64,000 bases of DNA, taken from contig JAEUWP010000054.1 of the NCBI GenBank assembly GCA_018524725.1, forward strand, positions 62,001 through 126,000, in the 5' to 3' direction. Below the pieces are notes generated by a model, which worked only from the letters and a program-made list of their open reading frames with translations, did no database searches and was not told the DNA's origin. Origin of the DNA: Podaxis mareebaensis. Lineage: Eukaryota > Basidiomycota > Agaricomycetes > Agaricales > Agaricaceae. A program made the translations under genes and the position numbers. Numbering within the stretch: position 1 is the first letter of the stretch; each line of letters starts with the position of its first letter. Shown here piece after piece: positions 12,308-23,464 of this stretch.

Positions 12308-13647
12308 CTTAATGGAATCAAGAACATCAAAGACTACCAACCTGGTGGCTTCCACCCAATATCAATTGGTGATGTCTTTGACCAAGGATGTTTCAGAGTC
12401 CTTCATAAACTTGGATTTGGAGGCTCTTCTACTGTTTGGCTGGCCCATGACCAGTGGGGGAGGGAAGACTGGGGCAGAATTGTCACTCTCAAGGCAATGC
12501 ATGCTGATGTTTCCTTGTCCAACACCCTGAGTGAGATCCCTGAACTGGCTATTTCCCAAAAACTCAGAGCATCTCTTCCTCCCTCTGAGACCATTAACTT
12601 CCAGACTGTCAATCACCATTTCATTGTACAAGGCCCAAATGGCACCCACCTATTTCTTGTATCCCCTTTCACTGGCCTGAGCATCCTTGCCATGTCTGAC
12701 TCTCCCAGGTGAGCTGCTAGTAGTTGATGACTACATGTAGACTTGGCTAGGAAGGTTGTGAAACAAACAGCAGAAACAATACACCACATGCACTGTGCAG
12801 GTGTCATCCATGGAGGTAAGTCATTCCCCCCTTCCTTCCCAAGGGTATCAATTGCCAACAAACAATTTCATCTAGACTTGACCACATCAAACATCCTGTT
12901 TCATTTGTCACCCCACATCCTTGAATGGTTGGATGCCGAAGTATACACTCATCTGGGTGATCCTGAGATGGAGAGTGTCAGAACTCATGATGGACAACTC
13001 CCAGGCCCTCATGCACCAGCTATGCTCATTGCACCCATCCAGAATTCCAAAATGTCCAATACATCACTTCTTCAAGAAAGTACCATTGTTAGTGACTTTG
13101 GCCAGTCCTATGTCATTGCCTCTCCACTGCCCTCCTACAAGCCAGGAATGATGTTGAGTTATCAGTCACCAGAGGCATGCTTTGTGGGGTGTGTGGGCTT
13201 CAAGGCAGATGTCTAGTCTCTTGGATGTGTGATCTTTGAAATTCATGCAGGTTTTTCTCTCTTTGAATTGCTCATGGGGAGTGGTGTTGACATTCTCATA
13301 CAGACAGTCAAGATGCTCAGACAACTACCTGACCCTTGGTGGGGTGCTTTTAAACAGCATGCACTATGGTTTGAGGAGGATGGGCAGCCAAAGAGTGAGC
13401 AGGATCAAGAGCATGCTGGCTCCCTCCTGAAAGCCTACAAACTTCTATTAGAGTGAAGTTGCTCCAGATAGGTGAGCAGGATGATCTATCATTTGAGGAC
13501 AAAGGACCAATGATAGAAAAACCTGGGGTGTGACTGCCTGAGGAGGAAGTTGATATGTTGGTGGATCTTTTGGAGAAGATGTTGAAGTATAGGCTGGAGG
13601 GGAGGATTCATTTACAGGATGTCATTCAGCATCCATGGTTTACATAG
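12308..13647 (+). pseudogene. SRPK-like serine/threonine protein kinase, decayed
   Basis: Translation in the kinase frame gives GDVFDQGCFRVLHKLGFGGS (glycine loop), VTLKAM (VAIK-like lysine), IHHMHCAGVIHG + DLTTSNIL (catalytic loop with HGD replacing HRD, as in SRPKs), VSDFGQS (DFG), MLSYQSPEA (APE region) and a last helix ending VIQHPWF. One intron (about 12815-12871) still splits the catalytic loop and splices correctly. Disablements are TGA at 12710, 12725 and 12728, TAG at 13214, TGA at 13531, and a frameshift near 13450. At the TGA sites family members typically have Arg, and CGA to TGA is the expected CpG deamination. No start codon is identifiable. Confidence 0.82.
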
Positions 13648-14001
13648 TGAAATTTCCATCCATTCTGGTATGCTGTTTGCTCTTCACCATACTTCACTGA
13701 TTTCATTTCTCCACATGGGTATCTCTGTACATGAATATGGGTGTAATACTATTTGCCCATTTGCTGCACCCATAACATCTTGGAAATTGTATGCAAGAAT
13801 CATACTTCAATCCAAAAGGTTCAAGTTTTGGTGACAGGCCAGAGGTAATCATCTGGCCCTTGAGGGATCTGGTCTCAACTTTGAAAGCTGAACAAAATGC
13901 CACATGAATACTATAGACTACACATGCTTAGCTTGAGAATAATGTAGGTCTGAAAACTTGACAAGATAAGAGATACTAAAACCTTCCCTCTGTTCTACAC
14001 T

Positions 14002-14830
14002 TCAGTCAATGTCACGCACTTCTTCATTGCCACTCTCTGAGTTGATCAAAATGAATTCTTTGTTATCCCTGTACTGGAGCTCCCACAGCTCAGGGTTGGG
14101 AGCAGTCAGTGTTGCAGGTGGCACCACAGTCCTGCTGGCATTGATGTTGTAGTGCAGGGCAAAGCCCATGTTCTTCTTGGCTATGAGGGACTGTAAGTTG
14201 CACATGGGCTGGATACATAGTCTAGCTCCCAAACTTACTGTTGACAATATTGCCCATGATGTGCGATACAGTCTCAGCATACCTGCCTGCAATGTGGGTC
14301 ATATTGTGGATCCCATGTCTGTGCAGCTGTCAGGATACACCATGAGCATAGTGATCAAATGACAACTTGCCTAATCACAGCAGTGTCCATGCCTTTGGAC
14401 TGGGCTGCCTGGGTCATCAACCACTCATATAACTGTATGAGGTTCTGGTTATTTGGCCTGGTACACTTCCAGATGATTCTGATGGCTGCTGTCATGGTTC
14501 GAAGCAGTAGATGTAGGTGTTATTGTGGTGGTGGCTCTGCCCCCTCATCCCCTAAGCTTTATATACATCTGTGCTGTATTGCTGGCTATACTAGGTTCAG
14601 TACAAGTCAAAGCTGTCCTTTTCTTCTTCTGAGGCACTTCTATACTAGGTTCAGTATAAATGGGAGCCATCCTTTTCTTTTTCTGAGGCACTTCTATACT
14701 AGCTTCAGCATAAATGGGAGCCATCCTTTTCTTTTTCTGAGGTACTTCTTCCCATCCACCAGTTTAAGGCTTGATATGTACTTCTGGATTTCCTTGCCAC
14801 TTGTGTAGACAATGGTGGGATTAGTCCATT
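14002..14830 (-). pseudogene. Decayed gene with Lys-rich repeat, family unknown
   Basis: On minus, from about 14830 downward, three 18-residue units read as EVPQKKKRMAPIY plus a short TEPSI-like end. They are followed by Ser/Thr-rich sequence, an in-frame stop, then a second coherent stretch in another frame (NLIQLYEWLMTQAAQSKGMD) and a third ending at 14002 (KNMGFALHYNINASRTVVPP, then LTAPNPELWELQYRD). Changes of frame and internal stops show it is dead. It lies inside the CpG-poor block and shares its bias. The PQKKKR units resemble nuclear localisation signals. I cannot name the family; a transposon-derived or host DNA-binding protein are both possible. Confidence 0.45.
14587..14748 (+). 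repeat. Tandem repeat, three units of 54 bp
   Basis: Units at 14587-14640, 14641-14694 and 14695-14748, each starting tatacta and ending tgaggcacttc or a close variant. Units 2 and 3 are nearly identical; unit 1 differs more. The length is a multiple of three, so the repeat adds whole 18-residue units to the decayed minus-strand frame. Confidence 0.9.
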
Positions 14831-14998
14831 GTACCCTACTGTACTATCCTACTCGGTGTCAGCCACATATAATGATGTGTGGGTTCACCCAAGCCTGCAC
14901 ATCACTAGTCAGCTGTTTCCCCTTTTCTGGTCACTGGTGTTGTAGCCCTACATTAGTGTACACAGTCAGGCATAAAGATAAGGAAAATAAAAAAGCTG

Positions 14999-15846
14999 TG
15001 CTTCATAGCACCTTCGCGACACCATAGCTGTCATGGTGAATGGCAAAAGATATGAGATATACCGGGCGCTATAGAACCATATAACTGCTCTCACCACCTC
15101 GCACAGGGGAAAGACCCAAGAGCATGTAACGCTGCCAATAGTGATACTCAAAACTATTTTTATTCTGCGTTTTATTTGGCGACATAAGTGTGATCGAATG
15201 GCCAGAGATAGCGCCAAATCCGGTAGCTGTCCAGCTGAGACCCCCGCGCCCACAGACACTCTGTTGGTCATGTATTATGGCTGGTGGGAAGCGATGGGGT
15301 GGGAGGTATTCGTCATACCATCGAAAACTTGAGAAGGCCTACAATTATTATAACAGCTGATATGATTCAGTCCGGATGGAGAACATCCACCCAAGTTGAT
15401 ACTGGTTCGCTGATATAGATCGCTGATGTAGAATTGGGTTCAAATACTGAAAAAAGGCCACGCTGATATGGCCTAGTCATCTACGGGTATTAGAAAGTAG
15501 ATATATCTACGTAAGAACAGTAAGTTTGGATTCGAACATGAAGAACAGGTAACCTCACCTCAGTCGGCCTCGTAGCGGTAATGACACTGAGATGAGCTGA
15601 GGGGCTTTGCACGTTCCATATCTACGGCTCGTTCGGAGGAAAACGAGTGCAGTGACCCAAGGCAACAGAAAAGAAAGATAGAAAAGTGATAATGAAATCG
15701 AGCCGATTGTCCATGCTGTCAGCCGTTCCTACTACTCCACCAAATGTAGAAGGTCTGCTGATGCGCTGATGCGATGGCGCGCCCGATCCTCGTTCAACAC
15801 ACGGTATATTCACTTCCACCCCAATTCCATTAATGGTACACAATTC
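14999..15846. other. Intergenic, normal CpG content
   Basis: Sits between the CpG-poor block and the right duplication copy. Short A/T-rich words such as ctgatat and gctgat recur at 15355-15460, without clear unit structure. No gene is supported. Confidence 0.4.
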
Positions 15847-17165
15847 TGCTTCGTGCTAGTACTGCTAGTGGAAATTGTAAAGCACACTAACCGGCCTTCC
15901 TTCGACCGTGGACAGGCAGATTTGCCTCTCAGGGCCGTGAACATCATACCATGCGATATCACTGATCAACTGCCCAAGAGCAGGGTCTCAGAGATGCCTT
16001 CCGATCTGTCTAGTCACGTCGCTGATAGATCCGCGGTACACATACTTAGTATATCACTATCAGTAATGAACCTACTGCTCCTCAGGCAGCTTCTCCGGCA
16101 CCTCCGGCACACCATCACTCCAACTAATTCCACACCTACCCGCGACTTCAATTGAAATCTGTCTCACAGCCTTCACTTCTTCAAGCGTCGCTCCTCCCCT
16201 TCTCGCGCCATTCAGATGCCAAAAGATTTGCTGCGGAGTGTCACCGGCGATCAGTGCTGCCACCAATGTGTAAGATGTCTCCAACGCTGATAGTATGTCG
16301 GTGTGTCCGTAGGTGAACCCATACCCGATGGTCCGTGAGAAGTATCCTGATATTACAAGGGAATTTCAGTCGTTAATTCGGCCGGGATTAAAGCAAAGCT
16401 CATGGCCCACCCATATCTGGATATATGTCGTCCAACAGCTTCTGGACGCCGTCAGACGTGTCACCATAAACAGACCGCCATAAGCTCATCCCAACTCGCT
16501 CGTATTCCGCCAATGACGCGTGAATGTTCCTATTGGAATACGATGTTCATCATTCCATAGGCTCCTCATCTCAACAACAAAATTAAAGCCCATACCTCTG
16601 AATTTTCTTCTCCCGCAGTTCATCAGGCATAACCTCGTGCAGCGCTTTCAAGCTGTTGATAGCCTGTATAATCCCAGTGTTAGCAGCCAACCAGTCGATG
16701 AACAGAACCTACTCACCTTAGGATACCCACTGATCAATCCGGACTTGAATAGCGCCTCCCTAATCTTTTGCGCAAGCAAAAACTGCTCAGACTCCGCACC
16801 CTTGCTCGCCTTGAGCTCCTGCAATGCATACTGAAAGACCTCAGGGACAGCTTCCGCCTTATTGCTCGCGCTATACGCGACGGCTGCGACAATATACCAT
16901 GGATTCGGCAAGGCTGTATCATGTACATATGCGTCGCACCAATCAGTACACATGCAAGGGAATAGATATCACTAATTTACCCCCTGAAGACCTTCCCAAT
17001 GGATAAAGCGACTTGAGATGCGAGAGGAAACTTGTGGGCGCAAGTGCGGTCATATCGTGTGTTGCCAACCGTCTCGAAGGCATGCAGCCTTCGCGTGGTC
17101 CCCGCGGGATCTTCTTCCCATGGGGATCAAAGCGTTGTTTACAACGCGTTTTTACATGCCCCAAA
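15847..17165 (+). repeat. Segmental duplication, right copy (about 1.3 kb)
   Basis: Direct-orientation partner of 9928-11226. The copies start about 5.9 kb apart and are separated by the CpG-depleted block plus its short flanks. The right copy keeps an intact gene. Similarity fades beyond the shared tttttacatg at about 17158. Confidence 0.85.
16072..17053 (-). CDS. Carboxymuconolactone decarboxylase/AhpD-like protein
   Basis: Five exons (17053-16981, 16913-16717, 16663-16596, 16529-16411, 16346-16072) join exactly in phase to 243 aa. The C-terminal third carries the recognisable signature: a conserved ETSYTLVAALIAGDTP stretch, then WHLNGARRGGATLEEVKAVR and ISIEVA, as in CMD/AhpD-fold proteins. 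The Cys-x-x-Cys pair of peroxidase-type AhpD is not visible, so peroxidase chemistry is not supported. The substrate is unknown. The start codon was chosen because the paralogue on the left has a matching ATG and exon 1. It is the only intact copy in the window. Confidence 0.8.
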
Positions 17166-17404
17166 CTTAGCGCTCATCCCATTGGTGCGTCATTTCCGCG
17201 CATCTAGCGCCGGAGGACCCTCTACTTTTTATTTTAGTGAAGCACGGCGTATTCCACCCCTTCAAACAATCACGGTATAGAACGCACTGGGAGAACTTCA
17301 AGATCTCAAGTAACTAGACATGTATGAGAGAAAGATACTACATATGTTATCGAGAGTACACAAAACATTGTCCAAGATGGCCTTCATACATTATTTCGAT
17401 CCAA

Positions 17405-20400
17405 TCAATATTCATCCTCAACCAACATTGCAGCCACTTCCATTTCCTCCTGTTCGTCCAAAGCACCGCCCTCATCATCACTTCTCTGATCTGCCCCTGA
17501 TTCAGCCTTCTCCCCGTCCACGACCATCCTCTGTTTACAGTCACACAATTCCTTCAACAACTCCCCTTCGTCTGAGTCCCTCAAGACCACAAGCGCCTTC
17601 TCTGCCGCAGCAAATTTGGCCACATTCTTACTATTACTCACAATCGGTCCCGCAACAACCGTGCCATGAAAAACGGCACTGACACCCTCCGCAGCCACGC
17701 CGTCCTTCTGTCCGGTTGATTTCCTACAAGCAAACCGCGACGTTAACCCAGTACCTAAACCACATGATATCAGTTGCTACATACCTGAATTTCATGTTCC
17801 CGCTCCTACATCCCACACTCCCAAGCCACTCCAATAATTCTGACACGGGGTCCTTCGGAATCGCTGGACTCAACGCCTCAAGCACATCCTCCATCAACCA
17901 CCCTACCAAACCTACCGTCCTATCTAGGTCATACCCCAAATCCACGAACATTGCACCGACAACACTTTCAAATGCATCGCTCAGCGCTTTCGGAGGATCA
18001 TACCTCCAACCTCTCCTCACAATTTCGTCCGCAGCCGTGTTCTCGAGTATGGGAAGGTAGAGGTTAATGGCGTGATTCAAATCAATACTATTGTGGAGGA
18101 GGTATTTGTGGATTTTGAGTTTGCGGACACCAAGGGATGCGAGCGCGGGTGAGCAGATTGCTTTTGTGCGTGGCAGGGCGAGTTGGTGAGAAGTTGCTTT
18201 GGGGAATTTGTGGAAGAGGTAGATTGTTACGACCATCTTGATAACCGCTAAAAAGTATACTTAGCCAATTGCAAGTCGTCAGAACAAGAGGAATCAGAAC
18301 TCACAATCACCTAAAAATTCGAGTCGTTGGTACGACGGCGTCGTCGAAAACTCAAATGACGGATGCGTGACAGCCTCTACCAACAACTCTGGGTCCTCAA
18401 AAGTATACCCCAGCTCTTTCTGCAAGCTCGCGATCAAAACTGGTACCTCGACATTCCCCACTTTATTCTTGACCCTCTCTCTCCAAGGCTCCAGTCCGCC
18501 GAACGATAGCCCAAGTGCAGCACCCGTTTGTAGCGCCATGGGAATACCCCCAGCAAGAAAACTCGCACCAAGCAATGCCTCAACGCAATCCTGCAATCCA
18601 CGACGAGGAATCTGTCTTTGGACTGTCTTCCTCTCCCTAATCTCTTTGTCAGCGTAGTCTTCCTGCTCGACGTAAGGCCACTTCGTCACCCCACTTCGTT
18701 CAGAAGATATAAACCTTTCCAACTCGACCATCCTCGCACATGACACCAAGAACCGGTTCGAAATAACCCGTTGTCGGAGGAGTGATAACTGTCCTTCATG
18801 TCTTCTTGGGTATTTGATCATCAAATGCACTGTTGTGCAGATATCGAGCACTGCATCTCCCAGAGTTTCCAATCGCTGGTTATTGAAATCCGCGTCGACG
18901 CTCGGGAGGGTCAGCGCTTCCATGAGTAGGTCGTCTGGCACAAGGGGAAGGCCAATGTGTATACGAGCAGACTGGGCGCGATAAGCATCCGTGACTTTAT
19001 GACATAGCACTGGGAGGAGTTCGAACGCCCTGCAGATTTCAGGTGACATCTCAATCCAACCACAAGAGTTCATGGGAACCACTGGCGAAACTTCTGTGTC
19101 TGGGAGAGTGGGAGGGATGCGGTAGTCTGGGTCAAGGGAATACCGACTCGCAGCACGCTTGACAAGCCGCGGAGCCTCTAGCAATGGGCCGTCCGCTGAT
19201 ACCTCGAACTGCGGCTTTCCCCGAACCCATCTATTTGTCCAGTATTCGTGGTATGTTGAGGCGGTAGCCTCTCGGGTCCCAAGTGGGGGAGTGGACATCG
19301 GTGAAAGATCGTTCCTAATCCTCTGCAAAATTCTCGTCCGACCGTACTCCCACTTGTTAAGGACGAGAAGTTTTTCATAGTGTTCTTCACCAATACCATC
19401 CCAGTCCGTGATGCCTTTCGGATTGTCCACGACGCGTCGAATCTTCGCAAAGTCGATTCCGAGGTCATTTGTAAGTGGGACGAGGAACACGCTCAATCGG
19501 TTGGCCAAAGGGCTCCCTGTAACGCGGTAAAAGATGCCCAACTTCGTGTATTCGTGCATCATATGCTTCTGTATCGTCTCCTCTTCCTCTTCCAGACATA
19601 AAGGCTGCGGTTGGCCAAGCCGAAGTAGAACGTCCGATCGAAGCTCAACGAACGGAAGTGGCGTTCCCGCAACCAAGCCCGCAACAGGATCGCCCTTGAT
19701 ATACATAGGGTGCAGCCAAAGTCGATCCCCGATCGTCCAAGGAAATTTGACGCCAACATTGATCGTCGCCGGTGTACTTTGCACTTGGTGGTGCTGTTGA
19801 GCGTGAAGGATCTCTTCCTCTCCCAAAGTTTTTTCAGGCGTCGGTAGAAGATAATCGTCGAAAATATCCAATTTGTGTAGATGCTTCACAGCGATAAACG
19901 CCACGGCTCGTTTTGCCTCTTTCTTTGAGTGCTTGAGAGGGCCAGTATACGTGAGTTGTTCCGGAGGTAAAGGAATGCTTAGGGGGAGTTTGACTATAGA
20001 TTGGAAGTCTTCAGTGAATCTCGGTTTGTGCACAGGCGTATAAGCGTCGCAGGGTATAAGAGCACATAGATAGCTCAATAGGCCGATAGCGTTGTCATAC
20101 GTGAGGACTGCGTTGGTTGAGGGAACGACATATCGTTCTCGCCCCACCAAGTCGGAAGGATCTAGGTCATCTTCATCGTCATCATCGCCTTCCTGCACAG
20201 CAGGTGCTGTTTGCACGCGCTGGCGAGCTTGATAGACTTTGTTCATCTCGGGTTCTTGGGCATAAAGGGATCGGTAAAGGTTGAAGCCGTCTTGGTCATC
20301 CTCCCGTATCATGACGACGAATCGAGAGGCAGCGTTCCGGGCTCGCCCACGCGATTGGACGTACCCAACCATATGTCGGAACGGGTCGAATCGTACCACG

Positions 20401-22069
20401 AGATCGCAAGCCTAGTACCAGCTACCTCAGTGACAAGAGCACCAGACGTGAACGACCAAAGGGTACGTACGGGGAAATCCAGGCCTTCCTCGGCGACTGA
20501 CGTTGCGATGACTTATCCCTCAGATCTGACTCAATATACGAGACTAATAAAAGAACGCCCAAAATACGCACGAACGTTGACTTCCCTTCTCCTGAAAGCC
20601 TGAACGGCATCACCATGGAACATGTCCGTCGTCTTCGACACACCTTCGCTGTTGACACCTTGACCAACAAGATGTGCAGACCGTATTTTGTCCTTCAGTT
20701 CTGGCATAGCTGGTAGAACCTTGGAGAGGCACGAGGCGACCTGACGTTGTTCCACGAAGATGATAGCTTGAAAGTTGGTAGTGTGGAACTCGAGTAAAAC
20801 ATCCCTGAGAGCTTCGAGTTTGGGAGTACACCATGCTGCAGGCACCGGGACAGGGACGGTATTAGGGTCTTCTGGATCCCAAAAGAATCCTTCAAAATCC
20901 GAGATAATATCTCGCGCGAGAAACACGTCTTCTGGCAAAAGCTTCTTGGACGATTCCAACGTAGAAACAGGTCCTACCGTTTCCATCTCTGTGCCACCCG
21001 CTACAGGCGCGTGCAGTTCGGACTGTATGCGTTTAAGGGCGTGGCGGACTTCAAGGAAGAGATAGAGAGACGCGCAGTACGGTCCCAGATTATAGAGGGT
21101 CATGTCGTGCCTCATCATCAAGTTGGACCATGGTACGTCAAGGCGATCCCATGTTACGGAGGATACCACAGATAGACATTGAAATAAAGTGGGTTCATGA
21201 AAGCTATATGTCTCCGGAGGAGCTGGGTATATCTTGACCATCTGTTTAGACGTAAATGTGAGACCACATGCTGTATCATAAGAATGTGGATCCTCGCCTC
21301 AGCAGGTCTAGGAGCATGTGCTGCCAGTTCTTCAATATGCTCACGAACGCTGATAATAGTGGAATCCATGTTTGTCTCTAACGTCCACAGAGACCCGGCG
21401 GGATCCTTTGTGTTCCAGATAGGGGACGCAGTCATCCCGAAGATTCTTGGTCTTTGTTCAACTGCCTTGATATGAAAATATTCGCGCATAATTGTGTTGT
21501 ATGGATGGTTTTTACGGGTGTGGTGGCATTCGTCAAAGACCAACAGTGAGACACGCTGTAGACTCCAGAGGGAGTGGGTGATCAGATTGACAAGGATTTG
21601 TGCTGCCAGATAAATCGGTATATCAGGTGTACGAGAGGGTATCTTAGTTTCGATAGACATACGCGTCATCACAATCACATCACGTTGCTCCAACCGCCTC
21701 TTCCACCGTATCCGATCGCTGAGTTCGATATCAAGAGCCCCATAGAGTCTGGAGACACGCAGAGGTGTGCTATCACTGAGATATTTGGCTTGTTGTTCGA
21801 CCAACGTAACCCGGGGAACGAGGAAGATAATCAGTTTGTCCCTTGAGTTCTCGAGGGTCGAAATCCATTTGATGAGCAACACTCCGATGAGAGTCTTTCC
21901 AGAGCCCGTGTTGAGAGCAGCGATCACATTCTCTATTTTCACCCAGGTTTATCCTATGTTCGAGTGGTTGAGTGCACCAAGTACCTTTTTGAGCGCGTTC
22001 AAAGATCTCCTCTTGGTACTTCCGGGGTCGGAGGTCGCGTGTGGTGTTGATGTCGGAATCGGTGGTCAT
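17405..22069 (-). CDS. DCL: Dicer-like endoribonuclease
   Basis: Eight exons (22069-21985, 21932-21663, 21602-21298, 21241-20572, 20511-20471, 20411-18305, 18247-17785, 17723-17405) sum to 1419 aa with matching phases. Domains in order: DExH helicase (ALNTGSGKT at about 34-42, FDECHH at about 141-146, MTASP, SRGRAR), a Dicer dimerisation region (about 560-650), RNase IIIa (LETLGDAVLD near 970; DCVEALLGA) and RNase IIIb (RLEFLGDSV near 1155; DAFESVVGAMFVD). It ends in a dsRNA-binding-like stretch (GPIVSNSKNVAKFAAAEKAL) and an acidic end. Both RNase III acidic residue sets are kept, so it should cut. No canonical PAZ domain is visible, as is usual in fungi. It makes small RNAs for RNA silencing. 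Intron 3 needs a GC donor; intron 2 is 60 nt without a stop. Confidence 0.95.
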
Positions 22070-22421
22070 TTGTGTAGAATTTAATCGCGGTAGTGAGTCA
22101 GAGGATTGCTAGCGTCGCATTACAGAAAAATACTAGCTGCCCTGCGGAGACTGCAGATGGTACTAGAGGACAACAGTCGGCCTGAAAGCGTTAGTCAAGT
22201 TATTGTAACAGAATACAACCGCGTGTAATCAGTCGCGTAGCATCACGTGTTCGGGCCCACTCAGTAAATCAATCCGCAGGTTGCGCAGGCGATGTCGCAA
22301 ACTACTTATAGTCCACCAGAAAAGCTCAGTCAAGTCAGAATTTCATCGTACCACCTGCCCGCACCCGCTGACCTTCTCCCATTCCAGGAAGTACTTGACC
22401 GCCGACGTCATTTAACCAGCC

Positions 22422-23381
22422 ATGGCGATTAATCCTAATGAAGACACTGAATTGTAAGGACTCCTCGCCTATCTCTTGTGTGTGGCGATTGACTCGACAC
22501 CAGTAATGACGCCCTACGGAAGCACGGAATCCTGCCTCCACGACCACAGACACCACCTTCTCCGTCGCCTCCGCCATCGCTTACCCTTGAGGAACGACTG
22601 GACGACCTTGACGATGTTGAACTTCTGGAGCTCGAGGAAGAAGCAAAGGACGATGAGACAGAACGTCGCATCCGGGAGTACCACGAGAAACGCTTAGAGG
22701 ACCAAAGGAAAGAGGCCCAACGCGCTCGCTTCGGTCGAGTGTACCCTATAGGGCGCGATGATTACACTCGAGAAGTCACCGACGCTAGTAAAGTCAATGA
22801 TTCGGGCGATGATGAGGAACGGGGAACCGGTGTTGTCTGCTTTCTTTACAAGGATGGGTGAGTACGTCTGCTTGGTTTTTTGGGGGCTAGCATCTTATGA
22901 TCTTACACAGGCTTCCGAGGAGCGATCGAGCATTTCAGCAAGTTCGGACACTAGCTCAGAAGTACCCGCGAACTAAGTTCGTTTCGATCGTCGGGGACAA
23001 ATGTATACCCAATCTACCGGACTCACGAATCCCCATGTTCATTATCTACCGCAAGGGAGACATCAGAAATCAAATTATTGCGTGGGGTGCTGACCGAGAA
23101 CGCTCGCTTGAAGGTATGACAATCGTACATCTGGTTGAATTATCACCCTGAAAGCTTGCTACTTAGAACTTGAAGCGATGTTCATAATGTCAGGTGCGGT
23201 GGATCCCCCTGAAAGGCCCCCTCCGGGTGGGCGGCGTGGAGATGATAGCGAAAGCGAGGACGAAGATGATGATGTCTCTTCAAGGATGAGGTCAAAAGTA
23301 ACGAAGACCAATGCCAGGACGGAGAAGAACATTAGATCTTCAAGAAACGATCCAGATTCAGACTTCGAGTTTGACATATAA
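22422..23381 (+). CDS. PLP2: Phosducin-like protein (Plp2/PDCL3 type)
   Basis: Four exons (22422-22453, 22504-22857, 22911-23113, 23167-23381) give 267 aa. The N-terminus has the family signature EFNDALRKHGILPP, followed by an acidic/charged helix and a thioredoxin-like domain lacking active-site cysteines (TKFVSIVGDKCIPNLPDSRI, then PMFIIYRKGD). The C-terminus is Pro/Ser/Asp-rich and acidic, ending in DSDFEFDI. Such proteins are co-chaperones of the CCT chaperonin in actin and tubulin folding; a CCT subunit happens to lie at the other end of the window. It is divergent from DCL with about 350 bp between start codons. Confidence 0.9.
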
Positions 23382-23464
23382 AAACGCAGTAGCTGATCTT
23401 CTTAATCCCGCATAATACGACGATGATTAGATTTGGACATTGAAATAGGGGTAAATCAATTGTG

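Larger units (their letters stand above)
11340..14995. other. CpG-depleted block of decayed DNA
   Basis: By eye I count only about eight CG dinucleotides in some 3.65 kb, with none between about 11770 and 12935 or between about 12940 and 14010. Flanking DNA has several per 60-base line. Both edges are abrupt: CG is normal before about 11330 and again from about 15015. TG and CA are correspondingly common. The block holds two dead genes (12308-13647 and 14002-14830). The picture fits old cytosine methylation followed by deamination. Confidence 0.8.

Noticed and set aside
12707..12739. A 33-nt GT...AG intron that would remove the three clustered TGA codons of the kinase
   Set aside because: It is shorter than any intron in the window and would put the downstream kinase sequence out of frame, with an immediate TAG.
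14359..14808. Plus-strand 149-codon frame over the 54-bp repeat
   Set aside because: Phe/Leu/Ser-rich repeats without start context; the minus frame reads as a more protein-like Lys/Pro/Glu repeat with coherent neighbours.
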